DNA from: Modestobacter sp. VKM Ac-2984
GTDB lineage: Bacteria; Actinomycetota; Actinomycetes; Mycobacteriales; Geodermatophilaceae
Assembly (NCBI RefSeq): GCF_026967985.1
Contig: NZ_JAPVBJ010000001.1
Span: forward strand, 731,277 to 795,276
Direction: 5' to 3'
Length of the DNA: 64,000 nucleotides
Below are positions 58,695 through 64,000 of the stretch, piece after piece (within the stretch, counting starts at the first letter, position 1; every line of letters begins with the position of its first letter). The notes under the pieces are model-generated. The model did no database searches and was not told where the DNA came from. It saw nothing but the letters and a program-made list of their open reading frames with translations. Made by a program: the position numbers and the translations under genes.

Positions 58695-59128
58695 GGGCGC
58701 GAGTGGTTGCAGCATCTCGCGTCATCCTCGACACCGACGCCTTCTCCTTCCTCTTCTCCAAGCGTCCGCAGGCCGCCAACTACGGCACTGTCTTGACCGG
58801 CCGGGTGCCTGCGCTCACCTTCGTGTCCGTCGCCGAACTTCGCTTCGGAGCACTGGTCAACAGCTGGGGAGAAAAGAGGCGGGCCGACCTGGAGGCGAGC
58901 ATCCGGCGATGCGTTCTGCTGCCGTTCGATGACCAACTCAGCACCGTCTGGGCCGAGTTGCGCGCACGCGCCCAACGTCTAGGCCTCGCTCTGGCCGCCA
59001 AAACCCAAGCCAACGACTGCTGGATCGCGGCTTGCGGCGTGTACTACGACGCCCCGATCCTCACCGGAAACATCAAGCATTTTGAGGGACTGGACCTCAA
59101 GCTCATCGACGGGTCCGGCACACCGTAG
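58691..59128 (+). CDS. PIN-domain ribonuclease (VapC-like toxin)
   Basis: A 145-residue PIN protein. Acidic catalytic positions: Asp14 (VILDTDAFSFLF), Glu49 (SVAELRFGAL) and Asp109 (ANDCWIAACG); the fourth is Asn127 in LTGNIKHFEGL, as in many VapC proteins (T-x-N-x-x-HF). It should cut RNA with Mg2+. GTG 58691 overlaps the preceding gene stop, so production is coupled to the 298-residue partner. A small third gene follows ten bases later but is frameshifted. Confidence 0.88.
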   Translation: MRARVVAASRVILDTDAFSFLFSKRPQAANYGTVLTGRVPALTFVSVAELRFGALVNSWGEKRRADLEASIRRCVLLPFDDQLSTVWAELRARAQRLGLALAAKTQANDCWIAACGVYYDAPILTGNIKHFEGLDLKLIDGSGTP

Positions 59129-59137
59129 GAGGCCGAC

Positions 59138-59436
59138 GTGACCGAGGTCGAAGCCGCCCCTGAAGCCCTCGCTCAGCTCGGCCAGTGGCACGGATCAGCC
59201 GACGGGGACGCCGAGCTGGTCCGGGTGGAGATTCGCCGGGCCGCCCGGCGACGAATCAAGGTCCGCACCGCAGTCGACGCCATCGGCCATCCTTTGGCCG
59301 TCACCCCGACGGCCTCCCTGGGGCGGAGCCGTGGGGAGGGGCCGCCGTCCACGCGGAGGAGTCCGGAGCCGCCGACCTACTCCGGCACGACACGAACCAG
59401 CGGGCCTGGCGGAGGATGGCCAACCGTAAGGACTAA
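59138..59436 (+). pseudogene. Frameshifted small gene after the PIN toxin
   Basis: GTG 59138 has TAGGAGG five bases upstream. The first frame (VTEVEAAPEALAQLGQWHGSADGD, then VEIRRAARRRIKVRT) looks coding until about 59310; then another frame continues (PWGGAAVHAEESGAADLLRHD, ending AWRRMANRKD) to TAA at 59434. A single indel near 59310-59325 joins them into one protein of about 99 residues. It would be the third member of the PIN operon. Not recognised. Confidence 0.4.
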
Positions 59437-59864
59437 GCCTCCTTCCGCGCCTGCCCGAGGAACGCCAGCGCGTCGCTGAGGTAGCCGCCGGCGGGTGTCT
59501 CGCTGAGGTCGTCCGAGACGATCGTCACGACCATGACGCCGACATGCCACCCTTGGTCAATGGCGTCGAGCAGGTCCGGCGGGGGGACGTCGTCGTCCCG
59601 TCCTTCCAGCTTCTCGCGGTACCCGCTGAGGCATCCTGCGTGACCTCGGGCACGACCCCCAGACGACAGCCGTGCGGACCCTTGTGGCACGGCACATGCG
59701 CGCCGTTGCACAGCGAGACGAGCGCCAGGACGTGATGAGGATCGATGCAGAGATCGCGCAGCCCGACCAGCTGCCGGAGCCTGTGGCCCTCTGACCAGGC
59801 ATCTCCTCGCGGGGGCGCGCGCCGTCTCGCAGCGTCTCAGTTCTGTCAGTAGTCCACGCAACAC
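59433..59864 (-). pseudogene. Frameshifted unknown gene
   Basis: On the minus strand, one frame from about 59800 reads WSEGHRLRQLVGLRDLCIDP, then HHVLALVSLCNGAHVPCHKG, rich in Cys/His as in a zinc or HNH-like motif. Near 59640 coding quality switches to another frame, GYREKLEGRDDDVPPPDLLD, then WHVGVMVVTIVSDDLSETPA, ending LGQARKEA at 59433. The switch suggests one indel. The upstream boundary is uncertain. It converges on the small pseudogene at 59138-59436. Confidence 0.4.
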
Positions 59865-59905
59865 TGCTCACCCACCTGAGGTGACACCGAAGCGAGGAGA
59901 CGACG

Positions 59906-60700
59906 ATGTCCAGCTCCGCACCGCGAAGGCAACGCAGGACCTTGAACCAGCCACGGGATTCGTTCAGCGTTGAGCGTGTGCAGTCGGGCCCTACCTCTGG
60001 AGTAACCCAGCTAGCCCAGACCAGCGGCAACCACTCCCCCGTGGTTGCCGCCGGTGCACATTCTCGCAATGTGCACCAGTGGGGCACGAACCCAACCGTC
60101 CACATCGGGGACTATCTCGATCAGTTGCCTCCGACGATGCGCGAACGCGAGAAGGGCGCACGAGGAACCACGTGGGGTCTCGGCCTTATCGCGACTCTCG
60201 GCGCGGCGTCCAGTGTCGCAACCATTACCGGGTTGAACATTGGAAGACTTCAGCTCGACGGACTGCTGCCGATCTTCCGTGCAATCGGAGAAGACGGCAT
60301 ATTTTCCGCCCTTGCACGACACGACACCTTCATACTCATCCGTCTACTATTCTGCCTCCTGCTGATAGGCCTCCCAGTCAGCTTCTACTTGCGCTTACGG
60401 CAGCGCGGCTGGGTGTCCAGTGGTCGCGGGCGCATCTACGAGCGAAGGAATGGCCGCCTCACCAGCGCGCGGATCGTGGGGAAGTGCCCCATTCCGCACT
60501 GCGGCGCGCCAACTAGGGTCAAGCGCGTCGTAGTCGACCACAAGACGTACACGACAAACGATGCCCAGGGGCGGCAGGTCCAGAAGGAGCGGGCCATTAG
60601 AGATTTCCGCCTAGTCTGCCGGGCGAACGGAGATCATCGATTCCGGTTCGATGTGACCAACTGTAGCGACTCCCCTAGCAGCGGGGTCACCAACCAGTAG
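59906..60700 (+). CDS. Unknown two-helix membrane protein with a Cys/His cluster
   Basis: A 264-residue protein. ATG 59906 follows GCGAGGAGACGACG. Residues 38-68 (QTSGNHSPVVAAGAHSRNVHQWG) resemble the G-N-x-S-P-V/N-V repeats found near the sensors or effectors of some defence and STAND-type proteins. Membrane helices lie at about 90-110 and 142-162. The cytoplasmic or external tail has Cys194, Cys199, Cys238 and His244 (KCPIPHCG, LVCRANGDHRF), a possible zinc site. Base composition is clearly lower in GC than the core genome. No family is recognised. A terminator hairpin follows. Confidence 0.7.
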   Translation: MSSSAPRRQRRTLNQPRDSFSVERVQSGPTSGVTQLAQTSGNHSPVVAAGAHSRNVHQWGTNPTVHIGDYLDQLPPTMREREKGARGTTWGLGLIATLGAASSVATITGLNIGRLQLDGLLPIFRAIGEDGIFSALARHDTFILIRLLFCLLLIGLPVSFYLRLRQRGWVSSGRGRIYERRNGRLTSARIVGKCPIPHCGAPTRVKRVVVDHKTYTTNDAQGRQVQKERAIRDFRLVCRANGDHRFRFDVTNCSDSPSSGVTNQ

Positions 60701-60744
60701 TCCTCGAAGATGCCTGCGGGCAACGCCTCGCCTGGTCCGACGCC

Positions 60745-60786
60745 GGATTTCCCTGGTCGACCGCGCGCGGCCGACCAGGGGAATCC
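60745..60786 (+). terminator. Terminator hairpin after the two-helix protein gene
   Basis: Arms at 60745-60759 and 60772-60786 pair at 14 of 15 positions around a 12-base loop. The rest of the 60701-60962 spacer shows nothing convincing. Confidence 0.7.
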
Positions 60787-60962
60787 ATCGACGCAGGCCC
60801 GGTAGGCCGTGTTCGTTCAGGCCGACTGCGACAGGTCCAGGCACTCCTAGGGCGGACCTAACGGACCTTAGACCGCCCCGAGTCCTTGGGGACTGAGAGT
60901 GGCCCGGCTCGACATGTCGCTACTGTCCCGGCCGCTGATGACTTGGCTCCGACGGGAGCCGC

Positions 60963-61263
60963 ATGACCGAGGGGGACTGGATGGTGGGGTCGAGGCGACG
61001 TTGCTCGTGCTGGCAACTACCCGTCGCGGGAGAGGGCGAGCGGTCAGCCGCGTGGATCAGCCTCCAGAGTCGGATCACCGTCCGCACGGACGGGGGACTG
61101 GCACGCGGAGGGCACCGGCTTCGTCGCCCAAGTCGAGCAGGACGGCCGAACACACGACGTGTTCGCCGTCGAGCAGGACGATGGTCGGATCGCTTGGTGC
61201 GACGCCGACGCTGTTGAGTCGGTCGAAACTCATGCACCGGTGGACTCAGCCCGCGCCTTGTAA
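60963..61263 (+). pseudogene. Unknown gene frameshifted in a G run
   Basis: One frame starting at ATG 60963 gives GEGERSAAWISLQSRITVRTDG, and a second frame continues from 61096 as DWHAEGTGFVAQVEQDGRTH, then DVFAVEQDDGRIAWCDADAV, to TAA at 61261. The switch falls in a run of five G at 61092-61096. The region before SAAW may hold further shifts, because a third frame (VEATLLVLATT) also looks coding. Homology is not recognised. Confidence 0.4.
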
Positions 61264-61266
61264 CTG

Positions 61267-61428
61267 ATGAACGACGCCCTGACGCGCCCGCTACTCATCC
61301 CGCGCGATGGGTAGGAGTTCGTGGTCATCGCTGGGGAGCACGAACGAGTGCGAGTCCACATCACCCTTGAACAAGCCCCGTGTCAGCCAGGTCGCGACAG
61401 CAACCCGGTCCCGGACGTAACCGGGTAG
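61267..61428 (+). pseudogene. Small gene interrupted by in-frame TAG
   Basis: ATG 61267, four bases after the preceding TAA, opens MNDALTRPLLIPRDG; TAG at 61312-61314 interrupts; EFVVIAGEHERVRVHITLEQ and more follow in the same frame to TAG at 61426. This is the second small gene in the region with an in-frame amber codon. Its end is three bases from the converging gene's stop. Confidence 0.4.
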
Positions 61429-61431
61429 CGA

Positions 61432-62283
61432 TCAGTCGACTTCCCCCGTGCTCGGTTCAGTCGGCGGAGTCTCGCCAGTCGTCAGCGCCTGAGGCCCGTG
61501 GAAGAGGGTTTCCGCACTCTGAACAATTTCTCCTACTGTGGCCACGGTCTCTCTTGCGGCTTCAAGAACGTTATTTGTTGCCTCGATCCCCTGCGTGACT
61601 AGACCGAGGGCGACCACAAGTTCTCCGCATCGCATGATCCATCGACGCTTCCAGCCAGCATTCGATCGTAGTGAGAACATCGCTTGAGTCACCTTGCCAA
61701 CGGCGACCTGCGTTTCCCGAATAACCGGCGCCACCCCGAACACGTCCACATTCTTCAGCAGCCAGAGAATGTGTTGCATCTGCCGCGCGATCTGTATGCG
61801 AAGTTCTTCGGGCAGTTCGGGAGTCTCATCTAGAAGCGTTAGCCACGCTTCCACCTGGCCTTGCAGATGCGCCAGAGAGGCTGGATCGGACTTTGGCGCC
61901 TGGCTCGGAAGCCGATACGCGAGAAAGTCAGCCGTCGCCTCTAATTGATCAAGCGTCATGTCGTCAATAAGGGAGCGGGCGGGTTCGCCTGGGTTTTGCC
62001 AATGACCCTGCCACACAATTGCCCTATACCATGTCGCACTATATCTTAACGCTCGGGACCGCGCCGGTTCTTCAGGTGGCAGACTGAGCACTTGCTCCAT
62101 CATGTCCCCGAAAAGGCTGACAATCTCCGCGTGGCGTCGCGCCCATCCTACGGAACCTGCCTCCATGTCGAGCACGTCAATCCAGCCATCGCGAACCGTG
62201 CCCGCCGTCGATTGGCGCAGTCGAAGCAAGATTTCATGCAATGCGTGCCCCGGCGTCTGGTGTATGACCTCGGCGCTAGTCAT
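61432..62283 (-). CDS. Unknown 283-residue helical protein
   Basis: ATG 62283 opens MTSAEVIHQTPGHALHEILLRLRQS. The protein is mostly alpha-helical, with WIDVLDMEAGSVGWARRHAEIVSLFGDMMEQV, several Trp residues, and an amphipathic or weakly hydrophobic C-terminal region (ELVVALGLVTQGIEATNNVLEAARE) that could be peripheral to a membrane. The DNA is the most AT-rich coding part of the window, pointing to acquisition by transfer. No family is recognised; defence or plasmid-type functions are possible but unsupported. No neighbour on the same strand immediately precedes it except the small gene at 62442-62663. Confidence 0.7.
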   Translation of the reverse strand: MTSAEVIHQTPGHALHEILLRLRQSTAGTVRDGWIDVLDMEAGSVGWARRHAEIVSLFGDMMEQVLSLPPEEPARSRALRYSATWYRAIVWQGHWQNPGEPARSLIDDMTLDQLEATADFLAYRLPSQAPKSDPASLAHLQGQVEAWLTLLDETPELPEELRIQIARQMQHILWLLKNVDVFGVAPVIRETQVAVGKVTQAMFSLRSNAGWKRRWIMRCGELVVALGLVTQGIEATNNVLEAARETVATVGEIVQSAETLFHGPQALTTGETPPTEPSTGEVD

Positions 62284-62441
62284 TAGAACGCACCCCCCGC
62301 TATGTTGGTCTGAGAGTTGGATGCCAAAGAGCGTGGTCTCAGTCGCACACCGACGCTAGTGCGCGCCTCCCACACTCGCGACACGGGCAGTCAGTACGCA
62401 AGGTGACCTTGGCCGGGACAACCGCGAGACGCAGTGTTGCC

Positions 62442-62663
62442 CTACCGCCGTCGTCGGCTAGCCGAGTGCAGCGCCCGCTCGACTGCCTTGGCGAGATCCT
62501 CGGCTGTGATGACCAGGTCCGGCAACTGCCGCCCACTGGGTTTCCCATGCCTGGTAAGCGCGCCATTGACGGCGTGAACAGCCGACGCGACCTGGTCGGC
62601 CTGATCAGTTAGTCGCTGACGCTCGGCTGCCGTGATGACGGTGCTGGTCTTGTCCGAACGCAC
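62442..62663 (-). CDS. Small hypothetical protein
   Basis: A 73-residue frame from GTG 62663 (GGAAG nine bases upstream; a TTG at 62687 is an alternative). The product is helical and basic at the end: ITAAERQRLTDQADQVASAVHAVNGALTRHG, then DLVITAEDLAKAVERALHSASRRRR. Codon bias is weak, so the call is tentative. It lies 158 bases upstream of the 283-residue gene on the same strand. Confidence 0.4.
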   Translation of the reverse strand: MRSDKTSTVITAAERQRLTDQADQVASAVHAVNGALTRHGKPSGRQLPDLVITAEDLAKAVERALHSASRRRR

Positions 62664-62819
62664 TGGCGTGGGCTTCCAGGGCAACAACTCTTGGCCTCGA
62701 CGACGACGCTGGGCGTTGGTGGGGACTGCTACACAGGTTTGCCGTTGCGTCTCCGGTCGCTGAGTCCTCGACGGCGACTGCCTCGCGGACGCGCCAGAGG
62801 GCGTGACACCCTCGCGCGC

Positions 62820-63599
62820 GTGGAGTGGTACGAGCTGACGGTCAACCTAGTGACAGGACTCGCCTGGCCAGCAGTAGTAGGCGGGATCGCGTGGGGGTTC
62901 CGTTCAAAGATCAGGGAACTGCTGGGACGAACAGGTCGCCTCACTCTCCCTGGCGGCCTGGAGTGGCATCAAGCCGAGATCGCCGACAAGGAAAGGGAAC
63001 TCCTAGCGGAGGTCGAGGAGTCCGCACCCGTCCTCATCGTCCGTGGTAGCAACGATCAACTTCCGCCACTTCTCTCCGACCGCACGCATATCGATGGGCA
63101 GCACGGTGACCCTCGGCCCGACCACCCGTCGCCGAGCAAGGGAAACGGACAACGTGCCCGGCAGTACGAGGGGAGCGCCACGGGACGATCAGGACTGGTC
63201 GCATCGCAGCGTGAAGCCTTCGAGGACGTCGTTCAGCGAGCCGCCGAGTGGGGCGCCGCCCGCGGCCGGGCCGGACTCGGCGTCGAGGGCACGAAGGTTG
63301 AGTGGGGACAGGACGGCTCACCCCGACTTGATATACCGCGCGTCACTGACAGGCCGATTGCCGGCAGCGCCGAAAGCATGGGGGTGGTGCTCTCCGGGTT
63401 CGCCCACGTGAACGACCGTGAGAACCGGGGCGCTACGCGGGATGAAGCGCGCGACATCGCCAGAAGAGCGGGCATGGACCCGCGTGGCACCGCAGGCTAC
63501 TACTCCATGGAGCCACCCTTGCTGGTCTCCGGGGAGGATGGCGGCCGCTGGATTACTCAGGCCGGCCGGGAGCGCCTGCGTCGGCTCCGAGATCGATGA
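62820..63599 (+). CDS. Membrane-anchored protein with a possible C-terminal winged helix
   Basis: A 259-residue protein from GTG 62820 (a longer TTG start at 62691 adds a low-quality Arg-rich stretch). A membrane helix at 8-26 (VNLVTGLAWPAVVGGIAWGF) is followed by a charged helix (EIADKERELLAEVEES) and a polar linker. The last 60 residues, TRDEARDIARRAGMDPRGTAGYYS then GGRWITQAGRERLRRLRDR, look like a winged-helix fold. If so, it could be a membrane-tethered DNA-binding regulator. It is the last island gene before the tRNA. Not recognised. Confidence 0.65.
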   Translation: MEWYELTVNLVTGLAWPAVVGGIAWGFRSKIRELLGRTGRLTLPGGLEWHQAEIADKERELLAEVEESAPVLIVRGSNDQLPPLLSDRTHIDGQHGDPRPDHPSPSKGNGQRARQYEGSATGRSGLVASQREAFEDVVQRAAEWGAARGRAGLGVEGTKVEWGQDGSPRLDIPRVTDRPIAGSAESMGVVLSGFAHVNDRENRGATRDEARDIARRAGMDPRGTAGYYSMEPPLLVSGEDGGRWITQAGRERLRRLRDR

Positions 63600-63712
63600 C
63601 CGGGTTTCGGCAGGTGACCCCAGTCTGGGTCACCCGCAGCTCGATCTCCCTGCCGTACGTCGGTCAGCATGACCCGCGTGAGGGCCTGCTCCAGCATCCG
63701 TAGCCCAGACGA

Positions 63713-63748
63713 CAAAGGGCCCAACAGCTGTCGCCGTCGGGCCCTTTG
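63713..63748 (-). terminator. Terminator of tRNA-Ala
   Basis: CAAAGGGCCC (63713-63722) and GGGCCCTTTG (63739-63748) form a perfect 10-bp stem, starting 11 bases beyond the tRNA 3' end. Confidence 0.8.
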
Positions 63749-63759
63749 CGCATTTGCGG

Positions 63760-63832
63760 TGGAGCTGAGGGGACTCGAACCCCTGACCCCCACACTGCCA
63801 GTGTGGTGCGCTACCAGCTGCGCCACAGCCCC
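63760..63832 (-). tRNA. tRNA-Ala (anticodon GGC)
   Basis: A 73-base cloverleaf: acceptor GGGGCTG/CAGCTCC with the G3-U70 pair that specifies alanine, D arm GCGC-AGCTGGTA-GCGC, anticodon loop CTGGCAG with anticodon GGC, and T arm AGGGG-TTCGAGT-CCCCT. The discriminator is A and CCA is not encoded. It reads leftward, so its 3' end faces the accessory region at 57-63.7 kb. Confidence 0.97.
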
Positions 63833-63886
63833 TTGCCGACCCGGTCTGGTGTGTCCGAGCCGTGGAGAAGACTACATCAGGGTGAA

Positions 63887-63920
63887 CGGTGCCCGGCGGA
63901 GGGGTCCCCGCCGGGCACCG
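63887..63920 (-). terminator. Strong hairpin downstream of the transposase tail
   Basis: CGGTGCCCGGCGG (63887-63899) pairs perfectly with CCGCCGGGCACCG (63908-63920): 13 bp with an 8-base loop. It lies 21 bases after the stop of the minus-strand transposase fragment and upstream of the tRNA. Confidence 0.75.
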
Positions 63921-63941
63921 TGTCGACGCTCCTATGGATCG

Positions 63942-64000
63942 TCAAGCGGGTGAGGGGGCGGCTTCGAGGCGGCGGTAGAGCTCGCGGGCGATGTAGCGCT
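63942..64000 (-). CDS. C-terminal end of an IS110-like transposase (window-truncated)
   Basis: Nineteen codons plus stop are visible; the protein ends RYIARELYRRLEAAPSPA. The RYxARExYRxL pattern is the usual C-terminus of IS110/IS1111-family DEDD transposases (CLKRYIAREIYxxL). The rest lies beyond the right edge, so neither completeness nor IS ends can be judged. Its presence next to the tRNA supports recent mobile-element activity near the island. Confidence 0.5.
   Translation of the reverse strand, partial: RYIARELYRRLEAAPSPA

Noticed and set aside
60899..61267. A 122-codon plus-strand frame starting MARLDMSLLSRP
   Set aside because: Most of it is Arg/Pro-rich shadow; the convincing coding signal lies in the other two frames, reported as a pseudogene.
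1..64000. CRISPR arrays, rRNA genes and complete IS elements
   Set aside because: No regularly spaced repeats with unique spacers, no rRNA, and no paired terminal repeats around a transposase were seen; the only transposase trace is cut by the right edge.

Overview
The window is 64 kb of very GC-rich DNA with actinobacterial gene content: SpoIIE/RsbW-type phosphoswitch modules, a DUF222-HNH (13E12-like) endonuclease, an ECF42-type sigma factor, F420-type nitroreductase, Ku and a mycobacterial-type SOS box. The gene set and codon use fit a member of the Geodermatophilaceae or a close relative; this placement is inferred from gene content only, not from a database search.

Layout. 1-8.4 kb: the 5' part of cytochrome oxidase subunit I (ctaD, cut by the window edge), a stress-type GlsB/YeaQ membrane protein, an rRNA-methyltransferase/phosphoesterase/cation-efflux group on the minus strand, an M23 peptidase, a zinc alcohol dehydrogenase, an MFS exporter and an aldo/keto reductase. 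8.5-17.1 kb: PASTA protein, ABC-F ATPase, small proteins, a 2OG-Fe(II) oxygenase-like protein, GNAT acetyltransferase, AlkZ-like DNA glycosylase, aldo/keto reductase, SDR, Ddn-like reductase and a siderophore-interacting reductase. 17.2-19.7 kb: a three-gene stress cluster (YtxH-like, holin-like DUF1469, DUF3618) behind a SigB/SigF-type promoter and closed by a strong terminator. 19.8-26.4 kb: acyl-CoA dehydrogenase, PEP-mutase-like lyase, purT, a DUF2786 protein and an APC permease with a tiny partner gene.

26.6-31.4 kb and 39.2-41.9 kb hold two paralogous signalling modules, each a PAS-PAS-GAF-SpoIIE phosphatase followed by an RsbW-like ATPase. The first is followed by a soluble chemoreceptor-like protein with an inverted domain order. 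31.5-39.1 kb: prepilin peptidase, a methyltransferase that appears to start at CTG, a lytic transglycosylase, and a GntR / NCS1 permease / hydantoin racemase / FAD oxidase group that looks like hydantoin or allantoin use. 41.8-47.8 kb: regulator/SDR divergent pair, Ku with two neighbours, a 16-17 bp minisatellite, and an HNH endonuclease with a LexA-like box. 48-50 kb: ECF42 sigma factor with its DGPF (YciI) partner and a matching promoter. 50-57.2 kb: hydrolase, DHA2 exporter with its divergent regulator, and a translationally coupled MMPL / histidine kinase / response regulator operon.

From about 57.2 kb to the tRNA-Ala(GGC) at 63.8 kb the base composition drops and gene content becomes accessory: a PIN-domain toxin coupled to an unusual 298-residue partner, two or three unknown membrane proteins, and at least five decayed genes (two with in-frame TAG codons, three with frameshifts). 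An IS110-like transposase tail lies just beyond the tRNA. This region is the best place to look for an undescribed system, with the PIN-toxin pair the leading candidate.
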